A stretch of DNA of 32,628 nucleotides, taken from assembly GCA_020723085.1 (NCBI GenBank), contig DYJN01000043.1:1-32628 (forward strand), written 5' to 3'. The notes under the pieces are model-generated. The model did no database searches, was not told the origin of the DNA, and was given only the letters and a program-made list of their open reading frames with translations. Positions within the stretch are counted from its first letter, which is position 1. Each line of letters opens with the position of its first letter. The translations under genes were made by a program, and so were the position numbers. This DNA comes from Arcobacter sp. GTDB lineage: Bacteria; Acidobacteriota; Terriglobia; Bryobacterales; Bryobacteraceae. Shown here piece by piece: positions 19,395-26,911 of the stretch.

Positions 19395-20371
19395 GCAGCC
19401 TGCGCGTGGCGGTCCTGCACGGCGGGCGGTCCGGCGAGCACGAAGTCAGCCTGCGCTCGGCGGAAGCCGTCATCGACGCCCTCCACCGCAAAGGCTACAA
19501 GGCGGCCCCTTATTTCATCTCGAAGGACGGCCGCTGGCGCCCGGCGCCCATCCTGCCGGTGCCGGGAGCCAATCCCGAAATCGATGTCGTCTTCCCCATG
19601 CTGCACGGAACCTTCGGCGAGGACGGTACCGTGCAGGGGCTGCTCGAGATGGCCGCGCTGCCCTACGTGGGAGCGGGCGTCTTCGCCTCCGCCGCCGCCA
19701 TGGACAAGGATCTATTCAAGCGCATCTGCCGGGAACGCGGCCTTCCAGTGGCCGACTACGCCGTCCTGCATTCACGTTCGCTTGACGCAGCCCTGGTCAT
19801 GCGGCGCTTTCCGTTTCCCGTTTTCGTCAAGCCGGCCAACCTGGGCTCCTCGGTCGGCATTCACAAGGCGCACAATGCAGCCGAACTGGACGCGGCGCTC
19901 GCCGATGCCGCCCGCTACGACACCAAGATCCTCGTCGAGCGCTGCATCGCCGGACCCGAAATCGAGTGCGCCGTCATCGGCAACCACGAGCCGGCGGCTT
20001 CCACGCCCTGCCAGATCTTTCCGTCGCGCGAATTCTACGATTACGACGACAAGTACGTCCTCGACAAAGCGCGCGCGGTGATCCCCGCCGAAGTCTCCGC
20101 CGAGACGGTCCGCGACGTCCGCCGGCTCGCCGTCGAGTGCTACCGCGCGGTCGAGTGCAGCGGCATGGGGCGGGTCGACTTCCTCGTCGAAGCCGCTACC
20201 GGAAAGGTCTTCATTAACGAGCTGAACACCATCCCCGGATTTACCTCCATCAGCATGTTTCCCAGGATGTGGGCGTACGACGGGTTGCCCATGCCGGAAC
20301 TGGTCCACCGTCTGGTGGAGCTGGCGCTGGAGCGCTTCCGCGAGCGCCAGGCTCTGCGGTTCGAAAAATGA
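19391..20371 (+). CDS. ddl: D-alanine--D-alanine ligase
   Basis: ATP-grasp enzyme that makes the D-Ala-D-Ala dipeptide for peptidoglycan. It has 326 residues. GGRSGEHEVSLRSA is the N-terminal signature and MLHGTFGEDGTVQGLLE the second. FVKPANLGSSVGIHKA binds ATP, and the metal/ATP end is RVDFLV...INELNTIPGFT. The loop EFYDYDDKYV carries the tyrosine of the D-Ala-D-Ala type rather than the lysine of D-Ala-D-Lac (VanA-type) enzymes. Start and stop codons both overlap neighbours as ATGA. It is the only peptidoglycan precursor gene in the window; no mur genes flank it. Confidence 0.96.
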   Translation: MSSLRVAVLHGGRSGEHEVSLRSAEAVIDALHRKGYKAAPYFISKDGRWRPAPILPVPGANPEIDVVFPMLHGTFGEDGTVQGLLEMAALPYVGAGVFASAAAMDKDLFKRICRERGLPVADYAVLHSRSLDAALVMRRFPFPVFVKPANLGSSVGIHKAHNAAELDAALADAARYDTKILVERCIAGPEIECAVIGNHEPAASTPCQIFPSREFYDYDDKYVLDKARAVIPAEVSAETVRDVRRLAVECYRAVECSGMGRVDFLVEAATGKVFINELNTIPGFTSISMFPRMWAYDGLPMPELVHRLVELALERFRERQALRFEK

Positions 20372-21846
20372 TCCGGCGCGCCGCGGCACTGCTTCTGCTG
20401 GCCGCCGTGCTGCGCGCCCAATCGCAGCCGCCGCCCGCTTCCACGGAAGATCTCGAACAGGCCGTGCGCCGTTTCACGGCTGCGCTCGCAGCCGCGATGG
20501 AAAATTCCGCCGATCCCGTGGATCTGGATGCCGCATTCTACCGCGGCGCCATCCCCGGCATGCTCCGGCGGCTCGATCCGCATTCGGTCTTCTTCGACGC
20601 GCAGCAGTTCGAGCAGTTGAAAGAGCTCGAGCGCAGCGTCGCCAAGGGCTTCGGCACCGTGGTCAGCCTCCTGCCGGGACGCGTCATCATCCTGCAGACC
20701 ATGCCCGGCTCGCCGTCGCAGAAAGCGGGCCTGTCGCCGGGCGACGAGATCCTCGTCATCAACAACATCCCGCTCGCCTATCTCGATCTCGATCAGCTCG
20801 TCGAACTGCTCGCCTACACGCGCCAGCGCGAGGCGCGCCTGCTCGTCCGCCGGCAGGGCGAGCCTCGCCCGGTCGAAGTGACTCTCTCTCCCGCGGAACT
20901 CGAATCGCCCAGCGTGGACCGCAGCTTCCTGCTTCAGCCCGGCGTGGGATACGTCCGCGTGTCGAGCTTCGACGCCAAGACCGCGGAGGCGTTGAGGCAG
21001 GCGGTTCAGCAACTCGGCGGAGAAAATCTCCAGGGGCTCGTGCTCGATCTGCGCAACAACCAGGGCGGCGTCGTCCAGTCGGCGGCTGCCGCCGCGGCGC
21101 TGTTTCTCGAAGCCGGCTCGGTGATCTTCTCCGCACGCGGGCGCAACACGCCCGCCGAAGAGCTGAAGGTGCCCGAGGGCTTCGCTCCCTACCGCTTCCG
21201 CCTCGTGGTGCTTGTGAACGGCAAGACCGCCAGCGCCGCCGAGATCTTCGCCGGCGCGATCCAGGACAACGACCGTGGCGCCGTCATCGGCGAGCCCACT
21301 TTCGGCAAAGGGCTCGTCCAGAGGGTCTTCCCGCTCAGCGGCGGCACGGGGCTCGCCCTCACCACCGCGTTCTATTACACGCCCAGCGGCCGCTCCATCC
21401 AGAAGCCTCTGAAAGGCACGGAACTGGAGAAGGCCACAACGGAGCCGGCCCGGGAGTTCCGCACCCGGCTCGGCCGCGCCGTCCGCGGCGGCGGCGGCAT
21501 CGAGCCGGACTTCATCGTCTATCAGCAGGCCTATTCGCCTCTGGGCCGCGTGCTGGAAGCCTCCGGCGCTTATCCGAATTTCGCCACGGAGTGGCTGAAA
21601 AATCATCCGGGAAACGAATACCGGAACTGGGAAATTACACCGGAAATTCTCGATGAATTTCAGCTCTGGCTTTCGCGGCGCAATATCCGTCCGTCGCTCG
21701 CCGAGTGGACCTCGGAGCGGGAGATCATCCGCCGCCGGCTGAAGCAGGAGATCCTCAACCAGGCCGCCGGCGTGGCCGCGGGCGACGAGGTGGAACTGCG
21801 CGCGGACCCCGTGGTGCTGCGCGCGCTGTCACTTCTTGCCGGCTGA
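20368..21846 (+). CDS. S41 family (C-terminal processing) peptidase with PDZ domain, exported
   Basis: A 492-residue protein with a signal peptide (5-17, then QSQPPP). An N-terminal helical part (DLDAAFYRGAIPGMLRRLDPHSVFF) leads into a PDZ domain (about 88-172, MPGSPSQKAGLSPGDEILVIN). The S41 core has GLVLDLRNNQGG, VNGKTASAAEIFAGA with the nucleophile S289, and GEPTFGKGLVQ with K314, the Ser-Lys dyad. GLALTTAFYYTPSGRSIQ is typical. About 120 C-terminal residues resemble the tail found in Acidobacteriota homologues. Probably processes or degrades exported proteins. The ATG overlaps the ddl stop (ATGA), and its last 18 bases overlap the convergent membrane-protein gene. Confidence 0.92.
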   Translation: MIRRAAALLLLAAVLRAQSQPPPASTEDLEQAVRRFTAALAAAMENSADPVDLDAAFYRGAIPGMLRRLDPHSVFFDAQQFEQLKELERSVAKGFGTVVSLLPGRVIILQTMPGSPSQKAGLSPGDEILVINNIPLAYLDLDQLVELLAYTRQREARLLVRRQGEPRPVEVTLSPAELESPSVDRSFLLQPGVGYVRVSSFDAKTAEALRQAVQQLGGENLQGLVLDLRNNQGGVVQSAAAAAALFLEAGSVIFSARGRNTPAEELKVPEGFAPYRFRLVVLVNGKTASAAEIFAGAIQDNDRGAVIGEPTFGKGLVQRVFPLSGGTGLALTTAFYYTPSGRSIQKPLKGTELEKATTEPAREFRTRLGRAVRGGGGIEPDFIVYQQAYSPLGRVLEASGAYPNFATEWLKNHPGNEYRNWEITPEILDEFQLWLSRRNIRPSLAEWTSEREIIRRRLKQEILNQAAGVAAGDEVELRADPVVLRALSLLAG

Positions 21847-23226
21847 TGCCGCGGCCGGCTTCCGCCGCCCCGGCTTCGCGGGCGCCTCAGCGCGTGAGGG
21901 AATCCCCTGCGCTTCGGCCGCCGCCAGCCACCAGAAGGCGCACAGCAGCAGGACCGGCCACGCCTGCAGCAAAAGCCGGTCCGCCGCCGTCCTCAACTGC
22001 CACTGGACATCTGCCGCCACTCCCCACATCACCGCCGCGTCCGCCGCCAGCAGCAACAGGGCGGCTGCGGCCGGCCACAGCGGCCGCCACGGCCACTTCG
22101 GACGGAAGGCGAACAACAGCAGCAGCACGAACAGCAGCGGGTGCGCTGGAAGATCTCCCAGCGCCCACGCCTCCGCCGCCATCCCTTTCAGCACCGCCCC
22201 GAGCCGCCCCAACTGCTGGAAACTCGCGCCGCTCAACATGGGCTTCGGCGGCGCCAGCAGCCAGTGGAACAGCCCCGTCAGCACGAGCACCGGCGCCGCG
22301 CCCGCCAGATACCACACCGCGCGCACCCGCGCCGCCCCAGCCAGCGCTGCGGCCAGGATGATGCAGAAGGCGAGCCCTTCGTTTTTGGTGAAGGCCGCAA
22401 AAGACGCCAGCGCTCCGCTCAGCGCCAGCCCCGCCGCGCTCCATCCTGCCTGCTGCGCGGCGGCGGCGGCGATCACCGCGCCCAGCACGAACATCGCCAG
22501 CGGAACGTCCGCATACTGGCCCGGCGTGGTCCGCCACAGCGAAACGGTCATCAGCAGTGTCGCCGTGCCCAGAGCCGCCCATTCCCGTCCCGCCCGCGCC
22601 GCCAGGCCTGAAGCAAAGAGCAACACGAGCGTCACTGCCACAACGAACGCCCCTGCCTGCGGCGCCGAGTGCGCCATCTGCCCGCTCTCCGCCCACGCCC
22701 TCGCTACGGCGGCGGACCACAGCAGCGGATACTCCGGATGCGTGGCGGTCAGCTCCGGCGAAACCGCGTTCCTCCACAGTCCCTCATGCGCGAGGAATTT
22801 CGCCCGCACGTTCCAGATGGCCCATGCGTCCCAGTCCCCCTGCGGACCCGCCTTCAGCATCAGCCACGCGCCCGCCACAAAAGCGGCGCCGCAAGCTGCC
22901 GCTGCGATCACCGCCAGCCACCCGTAAGGCAGCCTCGCCGCCTGCGGCGCCGATTCCGCCGCAATCTCGCCCCCGCGGCGCAGCGCCCACACGGCGGCCC
23001 CTGACACGAGAACGGCCCCATCAGCCGCCCAAGCCGCCGCCTCGGGCGTAAGCCCCGCCCACAGCAACGCAAAAAACACGGCTGCCGTGCCGCCGATCCC
23101 GAACGCCAACCCCATCGCCGCTTCCCGTCCCAGCCGGATCCACGCCGGCGCGGCCGGCCGAGGCAGCAGCGCACGCGCCCAGAACCAGCCCGCCAGACCC
23201 GTTGTGAGCCACGCCAGCACGTTCAT
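21829..23226 (-). CDS. polytopic membrane protein, GT39-like glycosyltransferase candidate
   Basis: A 465-residue protein with roughly ten to twelve hydrophobic segments and an alanine/tryptophan-rich composition. GDWDAWAIWNVRAKFLAHEG in the first large loop, after two to three spans, recalls the acidic first-loop motif of GT39/ArnT-like lipid-linked sugar transferases, and HPEYPLLWSAAVARAW plus the FTKNEG segment support that. The C-terminus is a basic, proline-rich tail. The gene follows the 150-residue protein with an ATGA overlap and its 3' end overlaps the S41 protease gene by 18 bases. The transferase call rests on topology and one loop motif, so it is moderate. Confidence 0.65.
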   Translation of the reverse strand: MNVLAWLTTGLAGWFWARALLPRPAAPAWIRLGREAAMGLAFGIGGTAAVFFALLWAGLTPEAAAWAADGAVLVSGAAVWALRRGGEIAAESAPQAARLPYGWLAVIAAAACGAAFVAGAWLMLKAGPQGDWDAWAIWNVRAKFLAHEGLWRNAVSPELTATHPEYPLLWSAAVARAWAESGQMAHSAPQAGAFVVAVTLVLLFASGLAARAGREWAALGTATLLMTVSLWRTTPGQYADVPLAMFVLGAVIAAAAAQQAGWSAAGLALSGALASFAAFTKNEGLAFCIILAAALAGAARVRAVWYLAGAAPVLVLTGLFHWLLAPPKPMLSGASFQQLGRLGAVLKGMAAEAWALGDLPAHPLLFVLLLLFAFRPKWPWRPLWPAAAALLLLAADAAVMWGVAADVQWQLRTAADRLLLQAWPVLLLCAFWWLAAAEAQGIPSRAEAPAKPGRRKPAAASAGKK

Positions 23227-23675
23227 CGCGCAGGCTCCTGCCGCCGGTACAGAATCACGTATCCGCCCAGATCCTTCTCGAGCACAAGTCCCCGCCGCGC
23301 TCCGGCCTCGGCAAAGTCCTGCTGCCGGCTGAAGACCGCCAGCCAGTACCGGACATTCTTCCCGCCGGCCGCGTCTTCCTTCACTACCAGGCGCGGAGCG
23401 AACGCATACTGCGCCGAGAAAAACGCCGCCTGCCCGGCAGGCACGCTGGAAGGCACATCCGACAAATAACCCACGCGCTCGGTGACCGGAATCAGGTCCG
23501 CAATGCGGCTGACTTTTTCCTCCATCTCCAGAATGTTGTACGGATCACGAACCTGCGCCGCAAAGGCGTCCGCGTATCCAAACTGGATCACCGCATTGTA
23601 GGCAGCGACGACGCTGAGAGCGGCCACCGCCGCGCTCCGCTGCCACGCTCGCGGCTCTTTCCTCTCATCCGTCAT
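23223..23675 (-). CDS. small membrane-anchored protein, partner of the GT39-like protein
   Basis: A 150-residue protein with one N-terminal hydrophobic segment (about 13-33) after a short charged start (MTDERKEPRAWQR), followed by a domain of about 115 residues outside the membrane. The region VSRIADLIPVTERVGYLSD and the tyrosine-rich ending GGYVILYRRQE are the most ordered-looking parts. No family recognised. Its stop overlaps the ATG of the polytopic membrane protein (ATGA), so the two are probably made together and act together. Confidence 0.62.
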   Translation of the reverse strand: MTDERKEPRAWQRSAAVAALSVVAAYNAVIQFGYADAFAAQVRDPYNILEMEEKVSRIADLIPVTERVGYLSDVPSSVPAGQAAFFSAQYAFAPRLVVKEDAAGGKNVRYWLAVFSRQQDFAEAGARRGLVLEKDLGGYVILYRRQEPAR

Positions 23676-23708
23676 GACAAGTTTTCATGATACCAGCGGA
23701 CCCGGGGA

Positions 23709-23714
23709 TACAAT
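23709..23714 (+). promoter_or_regulatory. possible -10 element of the galactonate-dehydratase-like gene
   Basis: TACAAT lies 19 bases before the ATG at 23734, with AAGGAG (23723-23728) between them. The -35 is not clear. The divergent gene starts at 23675, so the two promoters share about 60 bases. Confidence 0.35.
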
Positions 23715-23733
23715 GTGGCGCAAAGGAGTTCCT

Positions 23734-24966
23734 ATGCCTCTTTCTCTCTCGCGCCGCTCCCTGCTTGGCGCCGCTCCCGCATCCCTTGCCGCGGACCGGA
23801 TCGAAGCGAAAGCCCGCATCGAACAGAACGCGCCCATGCGCGCGCGCGATCCGCTCCGGATCACGCGCCTGGAAACATTCCCGGTCAAACCTCGCTGGCT
23901 GTTCCTGAAGATCCATACCAACGCCGGCATCACCGGCCTGGGCGAACCCATTCTGGAGGGCCGGGCGCAAACCTGCGCCGCCGCCGTCCAGGAGATCGAG
24001 CCCTATCTGATCGGCAAGGATCCGCGCGCCGTCGTCCACCACTGGCAGGCCATCTACCGCCACGCCTTCTACCGCGGCGGCCCAATTCTCACCTCCGCCC
24101 TCAGCGGCATCGACATGGCTCTCTGGGACATCAAGGGCAAGGCGCTCGGCGTGCCGGTCTACGAACTGCTCGGCGGCCCCACGCGCACCCGCGTCCGCGT
24201 CTATGCCCATGCCGGCGTCAACAACCCGGACCGCGTCCGCGAGGCCGTCCGTCAGGGATTCACCGCTTTCAAGACAGGCCCGGCGCGCCGGCGGAAGTAT
24301 CCGCGTTACGTGGAATCTCAGGCGGAGGTCGAATATGCCGCCGAAAAATTCGCGGAATTCCGGAAATTGGTCGGCCCGGAAATCGACATCGGCGTCGATT
24401 TCCACGGCGCCATTTCTCCCGCCCTGGCCAAGGTCTTGATCAAGGCTCTGGAACCGCACCACCCGATGTTCATCGAAGAGCCTTGCCAGGCCCAGAACCA
24501 CGACGTAATGGCGGAGATCGCCCGTTCCACCCACATCCCCATCGCCACCGGCGAGCGCGTGTTCACCAAATGGGGATTCCGGGAGATCCTCGAGAAAAAG
24601 GCCGCCGCCATCCTCCAGCCGGATCTGTGCCACGCAGGCGGCATCACCGAGGTCCGGCTCATCGCGGGCATGGCCGAGGCCTACTACGCGGCCATCGCCC
24701 CGCACAATCCGTTAGGCCCTATCTCTCTCGCCGCGGGCATTCAGCTCGCGGCTTCGATCCCCAATTTCCTCATCCAGGAGCAGGTCTCCCTCGGCGAGGG
24801 CTACCTCAAGCAACCGTTCACCGTCCGCAATGGTTACGTGAACCTGCCCTCGGGACCCGGTCTCGGCATCGAACTGGACGAGAACGCCCTGGCGGACAAG
24901 ATCGGCCACAACTGGAAGAATCCGGAGAGCTACGACGAAGACGACTCGAGCGTCGTCGACTGGTGA
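23734..24966 (+). CDS. dgoD: galactonate dehydratase-type enolase superfamily enzyme with Tat-like leader
   Basis: Mandelate racemase/muconate-lactonizing-enzyme subgroup; the likely reaction is loss of water from D-galactonate to 2-keto-3-deoxygalactonate. Of 410 residues, metal ligands are D222 (GVDFHG), E248 or E249 (FIEEP) and E274 (ATGERVF). The two histidines that mark galactonate dehydratases are present, H224 beside the first aspartate and H324 in APHNPLGP. AAG GAG lies five bases before this ATG; an upstream ATG at 23674 has no such site. The first 20 residues (SRRSLLGAAPASLAA) look like a twin-arginine leader, unusual for an enzyme known as cytoplasmic. A related acid-sugar dehydratase is the main alternative. 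Confidence 0.8.
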   Translation: MPLSLSRRSLLGAAPASLAADRIEAKARIEQNAPMRARDPLRITRLETFPVKPRWLFLKIHTNAGITGLGEPILEGRAQTCAAAVQEIEPYLIGKDPRAVVHHWQAIYRHAFYRGGPILTSALSGIDMALWDIKGKALGVPVYELLGGPTRTRVRVYAHAGVNNPDRVREAVRQGFTAFKTGPARRRKYPRYVESQAEVEYAAEKFAEFRKLVGPEIDIGVDFHGAISPALAKVLIKALEPHHPMFIEEPCQAQNHDVMAEIARSTHIPIATGERVFTKWGFREILEKKAAAILQPDLCHAGGITEVRLIAGMAEAYYAAIAPHNPLGPISLAAGIQLAASIPNFLIQEQVSLGEGYLKQPFTVRNGYVNLPSGPGLGIELDENALADKIGHNWKNPESYDEDDSSVVDW

Positions 24967-25025
24967 AGCGCGACGGCAAAGCATAGCGGCGGGGGCAAGT
25001 CCCGGCGCCGGGCGCGCGTTGCAGG

Positions 25026-25092
25026 CGGGACACGGAGTGAACGGGGGGTGCTTACGCCTACGGGCGCCCCGCGTCCCGACATTCGTGTCCCG
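25026..25092. other. long two-tier hairpin next to the RNA candidate
   Basis: CGGGACACG (25026-25034) pairs perfectly with CGTGTCCCG (25084-25092), extended by one G-U and one A-T pair. Inside, GGGGTGC (25045-25051) pairs with GCGCCCC (25064-25070) with one G-U pair and a 12-base loop. Neither arm is followed by a T tract on either strand. It could end a transcript from either side or be part of one larger RNA. Confidence 0.5.
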
Positions 25093-25119
25093 TACAACTC
25101 GACTCGCCCTGGTAAGCGT

Positions 25120-25292
25120 TCTGCCTGTTTCCTGCCGCCCTGCACGGCTCGAGAACCCTGGGGCCAATGGCCGTAAACAAGGCTCCTCTGCCGCCGGCGA
25201 ACCAGACCGCAGGTCCGCTGGAGCGGGTGGTCGCGAACCGCGGAGTCCATGCGCCCTGACCGGCGCGCTTGCACTGGGTTTTTCGCGGACTC
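25120..25292 (-). ncRNA. structured RNA candidate, 6S-RNA-like
   Basis: Read on the minus strand, short blocks match Escherichia coli 6S RNA as I remember it, in the same order: GCAAGCGCGCCGGTC (25258-25272), CTCCGCGGTT, GAGGAGCCTT, AGGGTTC and GGCGGCA (25133-25139). Spacing between the last two blocks is close; other spacings differ. CCC-ag-TGC near 25277 can pair with GCAGGG near 25140 as a closing stem. The middle is a hairpin whose internal loop has GGTTCGC on both sides, and GAGGAGCC/GGTTCTC and GGACTC/GAGTCC form further stems. The candidate starts just after the YHS gene on the same strand; no promoter was found. The stems read on both strands, so strand and family remain uncertain. 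Confidence 0.35.
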
Positions 25293-25306
25293 GTGAAGGC
25301 CCCGGT

Positions 25307-25582
25307 TCAGGAATTCCCCATCGTCTGACCATGCTTCCGGGCGCAATCCTCGGAGCAGAAATAGAGCGTCTCGCCGCCCTTCACGCGCTTCACCGCCGAC
25401 TGCTCGCTGACGTAGACGCCGCAGACCGGGTCGCGATGGAGCTTCCCGCCGATTTCAGGCCGCGGCCTGCTCCCGCCCTTCCCCAGAAAGTCGGTCAGCG
25501 CCCGCGCCGCTGCGCCGATCAACACGCGGATCAGCGGCACCACCAGGATGAACAGCAACAGAAACGCGAGCAACCGCAGCAT
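25307..25582 (-). CDS. membrane-anchored YHS-domain protein
   Basis: A 91-residue protein. Residues about 3-25 are a single hydrophobic anchor. Residues about 48-85 form a YHS domain: DPVCGVYVSEQSAVKRVKGG and then YFCSEDCARKH, with C54, C76 and C80 placed as in metal-binding YHS domains found in heavy-metal ATPases and hydroxylases. The domain probably faces the cytoplasm, given the basic linker after the helix. Exact metal and role unknown. It is followed on the same strand by the structured-RNA candidate and lies 20 bases beyond the terminator of the TPR gene, so it likely has its own promoter. Confidence 0.82.
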   Translation of the reverse strand: MLRLLAFLLLFILVVPLIRVLIGAAARALTDFLGKGGSRPRPEIGGKLHRDPVCGVYVSEQSAVKRVKGGETLYFCSEDCARKHGQTMGNS

Positions 25583-25602
25583 CGCTCTTCACTCTTGCAT
25601 GC

Positions 25603-25629
25603 AAAAGGGGCGCCCGCAAAGGGCGCCCC
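25603..25629 (-). terminator. intrinsic terminator after the TPR gene
   Basis: On the minus strand GGGGCGCCC (25629-25621), a five-base loop and GGGCGCCCC (25615-25607) form a perfect nine-pair stem, followed by TTTT (25606-25603). It begins 23 bases after the stop codon of the TPR protein. Confidence 0.85.
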
Positions 25630-25652
25630 TGTCTCTGTCCGCCGCCAACGGC

Positions 25653-26816
25653 TTACCTCTTCTTCTTCTTCGGGGCCTTCTTGGCGTCGGGATTCTGGTA
25701 CGAGGTCTCGATCTTTCCGGTGATCATCTGGAGCAGTCCTTTCGCGCCTTCCGCATTGGGACCGTTCGGCTCCAGCTCCAGATACTTCTCGCACGCTTCT
25801 TTCATTCCCTCCGGGGGAATGGGCGTCCCGTCGGGCTTGAGCTGCATCTTGCCGCTCAGCGCGCTGCAGTACTGGAACCACGCCGGCGCGTACTTCGGAT
25901 CCAGCTCCGTCGCCTTCTTGAACGCCACCGTCGCCGGCTCGATCTGCCCGGTGTTGATGTACACCGCGCCCAGATTGAACATGTACTTGCCGCCGCCCGG
26001 CGGGTCGAGGGCCGTCGCCTTCTCCAGCTCCGCCGTCGCCTCGTCGAACTTCTTCATCTTGGCAAGGACCAGCCCGTAGTTGTTATGGATGCCCGCGTCG
26101 CCCGGCTGCAGCTCAAGCGCCTTCTGATACGCTTCGGCTGACTTCTGCAGCGCCGCATCCTTGTCCGCGCCGGTCTTTGTCGTGGACATGCCGTCATATG
26201 CCGCCGCCAACTGCACCCATACGGCCACCTGCTTCGGATCGATCTCGCCGGCCTTCTGCAGGTTGTCTACCGCCGTCTGGTAATCCTTCGCCTGGAGGGC
26301 GGCGTAGCCGGCGTTGAACGCGTCGTTCAGCGCCTTGTTCTTCGCCATCTGCGCTGCGCGCTGCTTCAACTGACGTTCCATCTGCGCCCGCTGCTCCGGC
26401 GTCATCTCCTTCAGCACTTCCTGCGAAACCTGTCCGGTCTGCTGCGCCCGCTCCATGGCTTTGCGCTTGGCCGCCAGCTTCTGGATGTCGCAAAAGTCCT
26501 TCAGCTCCACGGGATCGCCCATCTGGCTGCGCACGCCGTTCAGCACGTCCATCACCTGCCCGTTGAATTCGCAGCTGATGGTAAAGATGCCGCCGATCGG
26601 CATGCCGCTGTAAACCCACTCGCCCCGTTTGTTCGTCTTCGTCTGCCACTTGCCCCTGATATCCTTCCGCTCGATCTTGATGATCACGCCCTGCAACGGC
26701 TTGCCATCCTCTCCCAACACCCGCCCCATGAAGGTTCCCATCTGGGCGCTTGCCAGGCCCGCGCTTGCGGCGCAGACAGCCGCCCATACAACAATTCGCT
26801 GGATCGTGCGCAGCAT
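25653..26816 (-). CDS. exported TPR protein with carboxypeptidase-regulatory-like domain
   Basis: A 387-residue protein. A signal peptide (about 7-25, ending ASAQ) is followed by a beta domain of the carboxypeptidase regulatory-like type (about 27-95: GRVLGEDGKPLQGVIIKIER, TNKRGEWVYSGMPIGG), then a charged, helical linker rich in Q, K and R (110-160), then about five TPR units (160-350), for example FNAGYAALQAKDYQTAVDNL and NNYGLVLAKMKKFDEATAEL. The C-terminus is KKAPKKKKR. This combination is common in Acidobacteriota, and a periplasmic scaffold role is likely. It has its own terminator; a 95-base gap separates it from the upstream isomerase-like gene. Confidence 0.85.
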   Translation of the reverse strand: MLRTIQRIVVWAAVCAASAGLASAQMGTFMGRVLGEDGKPLQGVIIKIERKDIRGKWQTKTNKRGEWVYSGMPIGGIFTISCEFNGQVMDVLNGVRSQMGDPVELKDFCDIQKLAAKRKAMERAQQTGQVSQEVLKEMTPEQRAQMERQLKQRAAQMAKNKALNDAFNAGYAALQAKDYQTAVDNLQKAGEIDPKQVAVWVQLAAAYDGMSTTKTGADKDAALQKSAEAYQKALELQPGDAGIHNNYGLVLAKMKKFDEATAELEKATALDPPGGGKYMFNLGAVYINTGQIEPATVAFKKATELDPKYAPAWFQYCSALSGKMQLKPDGTPIPPEGMKEACEKYLELEPNGPNAEGAKGLLQMITGKIETSYQNPDAKKAPKKKKR

Positions 26817-26911
26817 CTAAAAGACCTCCAGATCCTATTCAGACCTCTTTCTCAGCGTACTACACGGCCCATGCCCGTTGCATGACGCCAAAGTACGTGA
26901 TTGCTTCCACA

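Larger units (their letters stand above)
24967..25306. other. 340-base gap with dense secondary structure, no gene
   Basis: No convincing protein frame. The first part has the palindrome CCCGGCGCCGGG (25001-25012) just after the dehydratase gene. From 25026 to 25292 nearly every segment has a paired partner; see the RNA candidate and the separate hairpin entry. Confidence 0.6.

Noticed and set aside
20140-21606. Minus-strand open frame of 488 codons over ddl and the S41 protease
   Set aside because: Composition typical of an antisense frame; both sense genes are well supported.
25026-25292. RNase P RNA, tmRNA or SRP RNA in the structured gap
   Set aside because: I looked for the conserved RNase P core, the tmRNA tRNA-like end with its tag frame, and the SRP tetraloop motif on both strands and found none.
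24930-25346. Minus-strand open frame of 138 codons in the gap after the dehydratase gene
   Set aside because: It runs through the structured stretch, is arginine/proline-rich without a known domain, and overlaps the end of the well-supported YHS gene; pairing explains the conservation-like pattern better.
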